From positions 1 to 18,455 of the forward strand of contig JBEKTY010000177.1 of NCBI GenBank assembly GCA_049515555.1: a DNA stretch of 18,455 bases, read 5' to 3'. Both the position numbers and the translations under genes were made by a program. Shown piece by piece: positions 8,642 to 15,836 of the stretch; position 1 is the stretch's first letter, and each line of letters starts with the position of its first letter. A model generated the notes under the pieces. It made no database searches. It was not told the DNA's origin and was given only the letters and a program-made list of their open reading frames with translations. This stretch comes from JBEKTY01 sp049515555 (GTDB lineage Bacteria; Planctomycetota; Planctomycetia; Pirellulales; Thermoguttaceae).

Positions 8642-8677
8642 CCCTCACCCTGGCCCTCTCCCGGAGGGAGAGGGGAC
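8642..8677 (-). repeat. Dispersed GC palindrome, intergenic copy 3
   Basis: A 36-nt copy in opposite orientation to those at 6352 and 8559, with one mismatch to the gatB insert. With copy 2 it forms a longer inverted pair with a 46-nt loop. It ends 8 nt before the bioA ATG, so its hairpin could affect bioA translation. Confidence 0.85.
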
Positions 8678-8685
8678 GGGAAAGC

Positions 8686-10065
8686 ATGACCTCCGACAGA
8701 CCGAGCCATCGCATCGAGCCCGCCCTCGACCAGCTCCGCGCCTGGGACCGCACGCTGGTATGGCACGCCTTCACGCAGATGGCCGAGTACGAGCCGCTGA
8801 TAATAGATCGCGGCCGGGGCTGCCTGCTCTTCGACGTCGAGGGCCGCGAGTACATCGACGGCACGAGCAGCCTGTGGTGCAACGTGCACGGGCACGGTCA
8901 TCCGCGGATCGACGCGGCCATCCGCCGGCAGTTGGAGCGCGTGGCCCACGTCACGTCGCTGGGGGCATCGAACCCGGCGGCAATCCGGCTGGCCCGGCGG
9001 CTGGTGGACCTTGCCCCGCCGGGCCTGGGGCACGTATTCTTCTCCGACGACGGGGCCACGGCCGTCGAGGCGGCCCTGAAAATGGCCTTCCAATACTGGC
9101 GGCAGCGGGCCGATCCCCGGCCCGACAAGACCTGCTTCCTGGCCCTGGCCGACGCCTACCACGGCGACACCCTGGGCGCGGTCAGCGTGGGCGGGGTCGA
9201 ACGCTTCCACGCCCTATTCCGGCCGCTGCTGTTCGAGACGTTGCGGGCGCCGGCCCCCGACACCTACCGCACCCCGCCCGGCGTGCCGGCCGAGCAATTG
9301 GCGGATTATTACCTGGGCCACGTCGAGCGCCTGCTGGCCGAGCATCACCGGCGGATCGCCGCCGTGGTGGTCGAGCCGCTCGTGCAGGCCGCGGCCGGGA
9401 TGATCGTGCACCCGGCCGGATACCTGCGCGGCCTGCGGGAGCTGACGCGGAAGTACGACGTGCTGCTGGTGGCCGACGAGGTGGCCGTGGGCTTCGGCCG
9501 CACCGGCCGCATGTTCGCCTGCGAGCACGAGGGGGTTGCGCCCGACCTGCTCTGCCTGGCCAAGGGTCTCACGGGCGGGTACCTGCCCATGGCCGCCACG
9601 CTGGCCGGCGACGAGATATGGCGGGCCTTCCTGGGCGAATATTCGCAAGGCCGGACCTTCTTCCACGGCCACACCTACGGCGGCAACCCGCTGGCCGCCG
9701 CGGCTGCCCTGGCCTCGCTCGAGGTGTTCGAGGAGGAACGCACGCTGGAGCGGCTGCCGCCCAAGATCGCCCGGCTGGCCGAGCACTTGGCCTGGCTCGC
9801 CCGGCGGCCGCACGTGGGCCACGTCCGCCAGTGCGGACTGATGGCCGGCATCGAGCTGGTTTGCGACCGGGCCACGCGCCAGCCCTACCCGTGGTCCGAG
9901 CGGCGGGGGATTCGCGTCTGCGATTACGCCCGAAGCGAGGGCGTCTTGCTTCGGCCGCTGGGGAATGTTATCGTAGTCCTTCCGCCGCTGGCGATCGAAC
10001 TGGAGCAACTGGACCGCATCGCCGGGGCCGTCGACCGCGGCATCGCCGCCGCGACGGAGGGATAA
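8686..10065 (+). CDS. bioA: Adenosylmethionine/lysine-8-amino-7-oxononanoate transaminase
   Basis: A 459-residue fold-type I PLP aminotransferase that makes 7,8-diaminononanoate from KAPA in biotin synthesis. Residues seen: W26-H27 in LVWHAFTQM, the [13 protein letters not shown] stretch (61-73), Y158-H159, D264 in [13 protein letters not shown], and the PLP lysine K293 in [15 protein letters not shown]. The length is normal. Its sequence is much closer to the Bacillus subtilis type ([42 protein letters not shown]) than to E. coli BioA. That enzyme uses lysine as amino donor, so the donor here may be lysine rather than SAM; this is an inference. No other biotin gene lies in the window. The start at 8686 follows the repeat, and no clear ribosome site is visible. 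Confidence 0.92.
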   Translation: [459 protein letters not shown]

Positions 10066-10141
10066 GGGGATAAGTACAGTTTATTGAAGCGGAATGGGCA
10101 ATAATTGGACGCCACCCGTCCCGGTGCCCCAACGAGGCCAT

Positions 10142-10169
10142 CAACTTCCGCGTGCTCGACCGGAAGTTG
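10142..10169. promoter_or_regulatory. Inverted repeat upstream of the TA-like pair promoter
   Basis: CAACTTCCG (10142-10150) and CGGAAGTTG (10161-10169) form a perfect 9-bp inverted repeat with a 10-nt loop, ending 6 nt before the predicted -35 box. It has no T-run, so it is not a standard terminator. It could be an operator for the XRE regulator two genes on; this is a suggestion from position only. Confidence 0.45.
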
Positions 10170-10174
10170 TAGAC

Positions 10175-10202
10175 GTGACATGGGCGAGTATGCCACTATA
10201 AT
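10175..10202 (+). promoter_or_regulatory. Strong predicted sigma-70 promoter of the TA-like pair
   Basis: GTGACA (10175-10180), a 16-nt spacer and a perfect TATAAT (10197-10202). Transcription would start about 10209, leaving a very short leader with GGGGAG (10212-10217), 8 nt before the ATG at 10226. Confidence 0.7.
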
Positions 10203-10225
10203 TAGTTGTGCGGGGAGCGCCTTGG

Positions 10226-10474
10226 ATGGCCTATTTCCAGTTCCAATGGACCGACGAGATCTTAGCTCATTTGTCGGAGCATGATATAAGCCGGGATGAC
10301 TTTGAGAGTGTTGTCAATAACCCCGAGCGACGCGGCGAGAGCCGATCCACCGAGAGGCCGTGTTGCTGGGGCGAGACGCCTGATGGGCGCTACTTGCTTT
10401 GCGTGTATGAGTATCTTGACGTGCTGACCGTTATCCCAATTACCGCGTACGAAGTCTCTCGTCATGGGGAGTGA
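10226..10474 (+). CDS. DUF4258/BrnT-like toxin-like protein
   Basis: An 82-residue protein: MAYFQFQWTDEILAHLSEH (1-19), ISRDDFESVVNNPE, then a beta-rich half PCCWGETPDGRYLLCVYEY and LDVLTVIPITAYEV. The layout (helix with a conserved His, short helix, then 3-4 strands) fits the DUF4258/BrnT branch of RelE-like toxins. It is a different subgroup from the gene at 7233. The ATG at 10226 with GGGGAG 8 nt upstream is preferred to a GTG at 10208 that falls at the predicted transcript start. The stop lies 22 bp before the regulator gene, and a strong promoter drives the pair. RNase activity is unproven. Confidence 0.72.
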   Translation: MAYFQFQWTDEILAHLSEHDISRDDFESVVNNPERRGESRSTERPCCWGETPDGRYLLCVYEYLDVLTVIPITAYEVSRHGE

Positions 10475-10496
10475 CCGCGCGGCAGGAGCGAGTGCC

Positions 10497-10823
10497 ATGA
10501 GCGGCGCAAAGCAAATTCCAGAAGAACTGCTCGCTAAGATGGAGCGCGACCGCAAGTTGCTCGAAGAGGAGTTGCCTGAGCTGGCTGATCGCGATGTTCG
10601 CATGCGCGAGGCGGCGGGCGAAGATACGTTAAGTGGACACCTGCGGCAAGCGATCCATCACAGTCGCCGGCCGCTGCGGGAGATTGGGCGCGAGGTGGGC
10701 ATTTCAAGCACCCTACTCTGTGATTTCTTGGAGGGGGAGCGGACGCTTCGGTCCGACGTGCTCGACCGTCTCGCACAGGCCGTGGGCGTAACGATCTCGC
10801 TGGTTGCCCACGCGAAGGAATGA
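10497..10823 (+). CDS. XRE-like helix-turn-helix antitoxin/regulator
   Basis: A 108-residue protein. The N-terminal 45 residues are a charged helical region (PEELLAKMERDRKLLEEELPEL part). Residues about 49-99 form an XRE-type HTH: LRQAIHHSRRPLREIGREVG, ISSTLLCDFLEGERTLRSD, VLDRLAQAVGV. It is the probable antitoxin and autorepressor of the toxin-like gene just upstream. Two starts compete: ATG 10464 overlaps the upstream gene, and ATG 10497 has AGGAG 8 nt before it, so I chose 10497. Its stop overlaps an ATG at 10820 in frame with the next gene. Confidence 0.8.
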   Translation: MSGAKQIPEELLAKMERDRKLLEEELPELADRDVRMREAAGEDTLSGHLRQAIHHSRRPLREIGREVGISSTLLCDFLEGERTLRSDVLDRLAQAVGVTISLVAHAKE

Positions 10824-10876
10824 CCTGTCGGCGCGCTGGCAAGAACGGATCGCAAAAGAGGGACGAGTCCAATTTC

Positions 10877-11974
10877 ATGCCACACGACGTAACCTTGGTC
10901 ACCGGCGACGGGGTGGGGCCGGAGCTGGCCGCGGCCGCCCGGCAGTGTGTAGATGCCAGCGGCGCCGAGATCCGCTGGGATGTGCAAGAGGCGGGGCTGG
11001 ACGTACTGGAGCGCGTCGGCACGCCCCTGCCCGAGCCCCTGCTGGCCAGCATCCGGCGGACGCGCTGCGCACTGAAGGCCCCCATCACCACGCCGGTGGG
11101 CAAGGGCTTCCGCAGCGTCAACGTGCAGCTTCGCCAGGAGTTCGAGCTTTACGCCTGCGTCCGCCCCTGCAAGCACTACCCCGGCGTTCGCACGTATTTC
11201 AGCAGCCTGGGCGTCGATCTGGTCATCGTCCGCGAGAACACCGAGGACCTGTACGCGGGGATCGAGTTCGAGGCGGGCAAGCCGCAGACGTGCGAGCTGA
11301 TCGACTACATCAACCGCGCTTCGGAGCGGAAGATCCGCTCGCCCCGCGAGGCGACGGGCATCTCGATCAAGCCGCTGAGCGTGGCGGGCACGGAGCGGAT
11401 CGTCCGCTACGCCCTGGAGTATGCCCGGGCCAACGGCCGCAGGCGGGTCACGGCCGTGCACAAGGCGAACATCATGAAGCACACCGACGGCCTGTTCCTG
11501 GCCACCGCCCGCCGCGTGGCCGAGCAGTTCCCCGATATCGAGTTCGAGGACCGCATCGTCGATAACATGTGCATGCAACTGGTCCAGAAACCCGAGCTGT
11601 ACGACGTGCTGGTGCTGCCCAACCTGTACGGCGACATCCTGAGCGACCTGGCGGCGGGCCTGGTGGGCGGGCTGGGCGTGGCCCCCGGCGCCAACATCGG
11701 CAGCGGCGGGGCCATCTTCGAGGCCACCCACGGCAGCGCACCCAAGTACAAGGGCCTCAATAAAGTCAACCCCACGGCCCTCATCCTCTCGGCCGTGCTC
11801 ATGCTCCGCCACCTGGGCGAGCGCGCGGCCGGCGACCGGCTCGAGCGGGCCGTGGCCGCCGTCCTGGCCGAGGGCCAAGACGTGACCTACGACATGAAGC
11901 CCGATCGCAACGATCCCACCGCCGTGGGCACCCGCGAAATGGCCGACGCCATCTGCCGCAAGATGACGGCGTAG
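10877..11974 (+). CDS. Isocitrate dehydrogenase, NAD(P)-dependent
   Basis: A 365-residue isocitrate/isopropylmalate dehydrogenase family enzyme that oxidises isocitrate to 2-oxoglutarate in the TCA cycle. Isocitrate-type markers are S80-V-N82 with LR at 85-86 in the substrate loop, R96, Y127 in NTEDLYAGIEF, K196 in VHKANIMK, and the metal aspartates D253 and D257 in the signature NLYGDILSDLAAGLVGGLG. The adenosine loop reads HGSAPKYKGLNKVNPTALI. K290-Y291 match Lys344-Tyr345 of E. coli NADP enzyme, while NAD enzymes usually have Asp-Ile there, so the coenzyme is uncertain. ATG 10877 gives the family N-terminus MPHDVTLVTGDGVGPEL; ATG 10820 would overlap the regulator stop and add 19 residues that look spurious. 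It may be transcribed with the upstream pair. Confidence 0.9.
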   Translation: MPHDVTLVTGDGVGPELAAAARQCVDASGAEIRWDVQEAGLDVLERVGTPLPEPLLASIRRTRCALKAPITTPVGKGFRSVNVQLRQEFELYACVRPCKHYPGVRTYFSSLGVDLVIVRENTEDLYAGIEFEAGKPQTCELIDYINRASERKIRSPREATGISIKPLSVAGTERIVRYALEYARANGRRRVTAVHKANIMKHTDGLFLATARRVAEQFPDIEFEDRIVDNMCMQLVQKPELYDVLVLPNLYGDILSDLAAGLVGGLGVAPGANIGSGGAIFEATHGSAPKYKGLNKVNPTALILSAVLMLRHLGERAAGDRLERAVAAVLAEGQDVTYDMKPDRNDPTAVGTREMADAICRKMTA

Positions 11975-12003
11975 CCGCCGGCGGCGGACGACGGACGACG
12001 GGC

Positions 12004-12035
12004 GACGGACGACGGGCCGGAGTTGGTAGGGTGGG
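12004..12035 (+). repeat. Direct repeat unit A (GTAGGGTGGG family)
   Basis: A 32-nt unit rich in GACGGACGACGGGCC, ending in GTAGGGTGGG. It recurs at 12078-12109 with one mismatch. Each unit is followed by a short stretch ending in CCCACC that can pair with GGTGGG (12031-12057 and 12105-12133), making hairpins. Confidence 0.8.
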
Positions 12036-12077
12036 TCGAGCGGTAGCGAGCCCCACCGGTTTCGACGGACGACGGAG

Positions 12078-12109
12078 GACGGACGACGGGCCGGAGTTCG
12101 TAGGGTGGG
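12078..12109 (+). repeat. Direct repeat unit B (GTAGGGTGGG family)
   Basis: The second 32-nt unit, with 31 of 32 positions equal to unit A. Its palindrome ends at about 12133, only 12 nt before the GTG start of the HicB-like gene. Confidence 0.8.
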
Positions 12110-12144
12110 ATAAGCCCGCAGCGCAGTCCCACCAGAATCCGCTT

Positions 12145-12330
12145 GTGCTCCATCTACAGGCGGCGCCGGAAGGCGGGTACGTGGTCACCTCGCCCCTCGA
12201 TCCGGAATTGATTACGGAGGCTGAGACGATCGACGAAGCCTTCGCCAACGCACGGGACGCCGCTGCGGCGCTCAAGAGATCGCGTCTGAAACTGTTGCGC
12301 AGCCTCTCCGCGTCCAAGACCGCCCGATGA
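12145..12330 (+). CDS. Orphan HicB-like antitoxin, possibly 5'-truncated
   Basis: A 61-residue protein with the HicB core: LHLQAAPEGGYVVTSP, then ITEAETIDEAFANARDAAAAL, and a basic tail. The E-G-G-Y and E-T-x-x-E-A-x-x-N-A-R-D motifs are standard for HicB. No HicA gene follows; 61 bp after the stop, the convergent DUF885 gene ends. The frame is open upstream, but that stretch translates the repeats, so the GTG at 12145 is chosen. The repeat unit ends 12 nt before this start, so the original 5' end and ribosome site may have been replaced. Whether it is still expressed is unknown. Confidence 0.6.
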   Translation: MLHLQAAPEGGYVVTSPLDPELITEAETIDEAFANARDAAAALKRSRLKLLRSLSASKTAR

Positions 12331-12391
12331 GGATTGGGATTTGGTCATTGGTCATTCCCGCCGAGCCTATTGTTCCGAGATAGTTCGACCA

Positions 12392-14158
12392 CTACAAGCC
12401 TAGCTCCACGCGGACCAAGGCCGGCAGGTACTTGACCGGGACCGAGCCCTGCTGGAGCACGGCCTCGTGGAAGCGGGCGAGCCGGAACTTGGGGCCCAGC
12501 TCCCGCTGGATGGCCGCCCGCAGGCGCATCATGGCAGTGCGGCCCACGAAGTAGGTCGAGAGCTGGCAGGAGGATTGCTTGGCGCGGATGATTTTCAGCC
12601 GGGCTTCACCCTCCGACTGGAAGGCCCGGCCGGTGAGAAAGGCCAGAGCCTCGTCGTCGGTCATGCCGCAGCAGTGCATCTTGTGGTCGAGAATGGCATT
12701 TCCGACGGCCCGCAGGCGGAACTTCAGTTGCGTCAGCCGCAGGGCCAGGTCGCCGTCGCCGTAGCCTTCGTCGAGCATGGTCTGCTCCATGTACACCGCC
12801 CAGCCTTCCATGTACACGCCGGAGCCCAGCACGCGGCGCACCAGCGACGGGACGCGGTTGGCGTATTCGAGCTGCACGTAGTGGCCGGGATAGGCCTCGT
12901 GGATCGTCAGGATCTGCAACAGGCAATGGTTGTATTCTTCGAGGAAGCTTTCCACCCGGGCGGTGTCCCACTCCTTGGGCGGCGGGCTGACGGCATAGAT
13001 GCTCGGGGCCTGGGGGTCCAGCGGCGGGGCGGGGTTCAGGAAGGCCGTCGAGTTGCCGCGCTGGAACTCGGGCATTTCGATCAGGCGGCAGCGATCGGGC
13101 TCGGGCAGCCGCAGGATGTCGTGCTGGCGGATGAAGAGTTTGACCCGCTCGACGGTGGCGCAGACATCGCGGGCGAGCTCGTCGGGCCGGCCGTGAACGC
13201 GGCCCACGGCTTGCAGCACGGCGCGGACGGTGGCCCGACGGCCCTCGGCGTCGTCGGGCGGAAACGGCTTGCCCGCACAATCGCGGAACCATTTCTGGCG
13301 GGCGATCACGTACAGCTCCTGCTCCAGCCGGGCGAACTCCTCCTCGGCGGCCGAAAGCACTTGCTCGGCGGTCAAATCGGCGTCCAGCTCCAGGTCGAGT
13401 TTTTGGGCGAACCGCTCGGGCCCCAGCCGCCACTGGCCCCGGGCCCGCGGCAGCAGATCGTGCTCGAGGAAATCCTGATGCTGCTGGAGCGCCTTGGCGA
13501 CCGCGGCGGCGGCAGCCCGGAGGGCCTCTTCCTCCTGCGGCGCGGGGCCGGCCAGCTCGAAGATGTCGTGCTGGAAGAAGCCGATCGCGCCGCGGTTCTG
13601 GGCGATGGCCGTCTGGACCACTACCCGCGGCGGGTTCTGGAGGTTCTGCCGCGCGGCGGCCAGCAGCTTGGGAATCTGCCGCATGCGTGCGACGGCGCTG
13701 GCGAGATTCGTCTCCTTGGGCAGCGTCGATTGGGTCAACGGCAGATAGACGCAATCGTTGACATAGGTGTTGTAGATGCGGGGGTCTTCCTCGAAGGGCC
13801 GGGTATTGGCATCCAGCCACAGCGAGCGAAGGAGCTCGTGCCGGAAGATCTCGAAATCGACCTTTCCCGCGGCGGAAAGCCCCACGCAGTCCACCCGCCG
13901 GGTCAGCTCTTCGAGGGTCTGGCGGGTGTAGCGGGTCCAGCCGGCCCGGGCCGCCGCCGAAAGGTCCTCCAACTGCCGATCGAAGCGGTGATCGCCCAGC
14001 CGGGTGGCCTCCAGCGGCCGAAGCTGGAAGAGGCCTTCCAGGTATTGCCGGAAGCAGGCTTCAAGCTTCGCGTCGGCCGGCGGCGCCTCGGCGGCCATGG
14101 CGGTTATTCCCCACTGTGCCAGCGCCGCGGCAAGGCCGACGAGCCAGGTACGTTTCAT
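12392..14158 (-). CDS. Secreted DUF885 family peptidase
   Basis: A 588-residue predicted zinc metallopeptidase exported by a Sec signal peptide (MKRTWLVGLAAALAQWGITA, likely cleavage after A22 in AMA-A). The DUF885 metal site is seen as H420-E-A-Y-P-G-H426 in ILTIHEAYPGHYVQLEY, with the downstream glutamate E461 in YMEGWAVYMEQ. The length is normal for the family. A TTG at 14209 with GGAGAGGG upstream is possible and would add 17 residues, but those residues come from a GGGGACAG repeat and would sit before the signal peptide, so the ATG at 14158 is chosen. Substrates of DUF885 proteins are largely unknown. It lies downstream of the anti-sigma-like gene (88 bp gap). Confidence 0.85.
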   Translation of the reverse strand: MKRTWLVGLAAALAQWGITAMAAEAPPADAKLEACFRQYLEGLFQLRPLEATRLGDHRFDRQLEDLSAAARAGWTRYTRQTLEELTRRVDCVGLSAAGKVDFEIFRHELLRSLWLDANTRPFEEDPRIYNTYVNDCVYLPLTQSTLPKETNLASAVARMRQIPKLLAAARQNLQNPPRVVVQTAIAQNRGAIGFFQHDIFELAGPAPQEEEALRAAAAAVAKALQQHQDFLEHDLLPRARGQWRLGPERFAQKLDLELDADLTAEQVLSAAEEEFARLEQELYVIARQKWFRDCAGKPFPPDDAEGRRATVRAVLQAVGRVHGRPDELARDVCATVERVKLFIRQHDILRLPEPDRCRLIEMPEFQRGNSTAFLNPAPPLDPQAPSIYAVSPPPKEWDTARVESFLEEYNHCLLQILTIHEAYPGHYVQLEYANRVPSLVRRVLGSGVYMEGWAVYMEQTMLDEGYGDGDLALRLTQLKFRLRAVGNAILDHKMHCCGMTDDEALAFLTGRAFQSEGEARLKIIRAKQSSCQLSTYFVGRTAMMRLRAAIQRELGPKFRLARFHEAVLQQGSVPVKYLPALVRVELGL

Positions 14159-14162
14159 CGCA

Positions 14163-14245
14163 CGGAAAAGGGGACAGGCACCGTCGCTTCTGCGTTTCTT
14201 GTAGTTCAAAGCCCTCTCCTGCGACGGAGCCAGTCCCCTTTTCCG
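14163..14245. repeat. Inverted pair of GGGGACAG/CTGTCCCC-type repeats
   Basis: CGGAAAAGGGGACAGGC (14163-14179) and GCCAGTCCCCTTTTCCG (14229-14245) are inverted copies with one mismatch and a 49-nt loop. They lie in the gap between the anti-sigma-like gene and the DUF885 gene. Related units are at 16181-16221. Confidence 0.75.
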
Positions 14246-14246
14246 G

Positions 14247-15047
14247 CTACGTCAGCGGCGCGTGCGAGAGATCTAGATAGTTGCGGTAGGCGCGGGAGTC
14301 GCCCGCCACTACCAGCACGTACAGCGTATCGCCGACCTGCCAGGCGTCGGCGGAACAACCGGCGGTGCCCCAGCGGGGGTCGAGCGGGGGCAGGGCGGGC
14401 AGCCCGGGCACCGTCTGCCGGGCGACAAAGAGCGTGGCCCGCGTGTCGCCCACAGCGGGCAGGTCGTAGGCGATGGCCGGGCCACCCGGAAATCCGGCCA
14501 CCCATCGCCAGCGGACCTGGGCCATGTGGAGCAGGTCGCGGCTGAAAGGATAATTGGCCGGCGGTGGGGTTTCGGAGATCAGTCGCCCGCTGCCGGGCGA
14601 AGCCGTCGAGAACAGCCGCATCGATTCTTCCAGCAGCGAATCGGGCGTAAGCGGGCGCGAGGGTCGCAGCCCGAGCAGGGCGGCCACGAACAGGGCGGCG
14701 GCGGTGGCCAGACTGGCGGCGGCAATCGCCAACCAGCGGCGCGAGAACCGGCGCAGCGGGGCAGGGGAGCAGGGGAGCGGCAAGGCGCTCTTTGCCGGCG
14801 GCGTACCAATCGCCAGCCGCTCGAGCAGCCGCTGGGCCAGGCCTACGGGCACGGGCACGTCGTCAAACGCGGCCGTCAGGGCGGCATCGGCCCGGGCGAT
14901 CCGCACCAGCCGCTCCCGAAGCCCCGCATCACGCGCAAGGGCCGCGGCCAGGGGCGCCAAATGCGGGTCGCCCAGATCGCCGCTATCCGATCGGCAGACA
15001 TCAAGCGCTTCCAGGAAGCGGTCCGGTTGAAGCGGCTCGTCGTCCAT
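14247..15047 (-). CDS. Membrane protein, likely anti-sigma factor partner
   Basis: A 266-residue protein with one membrane helix (about 105-127, WLAIAAASLATAAALFVAAL), a helical, charged N-terminal domain (1-100) that would face the cytoplasm, and a C-terminal domain of about 138 residues outside. It directly follows an ECF sigma gene on the same strand, which is the usual place of an anti-sigma factor. The zinc anti-sigma motif H-x(3)-C-x(2)-C is missing: the N-terminal Cys residues (C18, C93) do not fit. So the anti-sigma role is inferred from gene order and topology only. The C-terminal part has several W, Y and D residues (for example LLHMAQVRWRWVAGF and GDTLYVLVVAGDSRAYRNYL) and I do not recognise a family. 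Confidence 0.65.
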   Translation of the reverse strand: MDDEPLQPDRFLEALDVCRSDSGDLGDPHLAPLAAALARDAGLRERLVRIARADAALTAAFDDVPVPVGLAQRLLERLAIGTPPAKSALPLPCSPAPLRRFSRRWLAIAAASLATAAALFVAALLGLRPSRPLTPDSLLEESMRLFSTASPGSGRLISETPPPANYPFSRDLLHMAQVRWRWVAGFPGGPAIAYDLPAVGDTRATLFVARQTVPGLPALPPLDPRWGTAGCSADAWQVGDTLYVLVVAGDSRAYRNYLDLSHAPLT

Positions 15048-15092
15048 CGTGCGATCCTGAACTTAGTATGCGCCGACAAAAAATTCTGTATT

Positions 15093-15135
15093 CATCACGC
15101 TCCGCGTGATGCGCTTCCTCTCGCGGAGCGAGAGG
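15093..15135. repeat. Tandem hairpin repeat between sigma and anti-sigma genes
   Basis: Two adjacent perfect hairpins: CATCACGC-TCC-GCGTGATG (15093-15111) and CCTCTCGC-GGA-GCGAGAGG (15117-15135), each with an 8-bp stem and a 3-nt loop. The loops TCC and GGA are complementary, so the hairpins could kiss. They lie in the 126-bp gap of the sigma/anti-sigma transcript. Confidence 0.85.
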
Positions 15136-15173
15136 AGTACGGGAAATTCGGAACCTTGTCTTTCGGTCGCTCC

Positions 15174-15836
15174 TTACATGCTGCTCGAATTGCCAAGCGG
15201 AGAACGAGGCCGATCTGCGTGGTGCGGAGCACCGTTTGCGCCGTTGCGGCCAGTGGGACCAGCCGCCTCTTCCGCCCCCTCCGGTTCGAACAGCCTGGCC
15301 CGCAGATGACGCTTGGCCCGGGCCAGGCGGCTCATCACGGTCCCAATCGGCATTTGCAATTGCTCGGCAATCTCCCGGTACGAACGCTGTTCAAAATAAA
15401 ACATCGCCAACACGACGCGGAACTCGGCCCCCAGGCCGCCGATGGCCTCCTGCAGGCGGGCCGAATCGATCGGATCGCCGTTTTCCGGGCTCGGCAGCGA
15501 GTCGAGGTCCACCCCCACGCTCGTGGCCGCGACCGGCTGCTCTCGCCGGCAGGTCTTGAAGAACCGATTTCTCAAAATGGCAAACAGCCAACTGCGGACA
15601 CTCTCCGGACAGCGCAACTGGTCCAGACCTTCCTGGGCCGCCAGAAAGACCTGTTGGGTCAGGTCCTCGGCGTCGGGGACCGAGCCCGTCAGGCGGTAGG
15701 CATAGCGATAAACCGCCTCATGGTGCTCGGCCACCAGCCGGGGCACGTTCAGTTTCAGATCGGCCGAAAAATAACTGGCCTCCTCCGCAGCGGGGAGGCT
15801 CTCTTCCGGCCGGTCTTGCACGCGACCATCGGGCAC
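15174..15836 (-). CDS. ECF-type RNA polymerase sigma factor
   Basis: A 220-residue sigma-70 family protein with only regions 2 and 4. Region 2 (about 35-98) includes HHEAVYRYAYRLTGSVPDAE, DLTQQVFLAAQEG and SWLFAILRNRFFKTCRRE, which bind the beta' subunit and the -10 element. Region 4 (about 128-182) includes LGAEFRVVLAMFYFEQRSYR, EIAEQLQMPIGTVMSRLARA and KRHLRARL, the -35 binding helix-turn-helix. The C-terminal tail (183-220) is low-complexity and polar. The start at 15836 gives a 34-residue extension before region 2, and I cannot exclude a later start. It is followed by a membrane protein that is the likely anti-sigma. The regulon is unknown. Confidence 0.93.
   Translation of the reverse strand: MPDGRVQDRPEESLPAAEEASYFSADLKLNVPRLVAEHHEAVYRYAYRLTGSVPDAEDLTQQVFLAAQEGLDQLRCPESVRSWLFAILRNRFFKTCRREQPVAATSVGVDLDSLPSPENGDPIDSARLQEAIGGLGAEFRVVLAMFYFEQRSYREIAEQLQMPIGTVMSRLARAKRHLRARLFEPEGAEEAAGPTGRNGANGAPHHADRPRSPLGNSSSM

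Noticed and set aside
12004..12133. CRISPR array
   Set aside because: Only two units, unequal palindromic tails, no regular spacers and no cas genes.
12467..14545. A 692-residue open frame on the plus strand opposite the DUF885 gene
   Set aside because: It is the mirror of a high-GC coding region, has a Gly/Ala/Val/Gln-rich translation without motifs, and the minus strand carries a clear peptidase with HEAYPGH.
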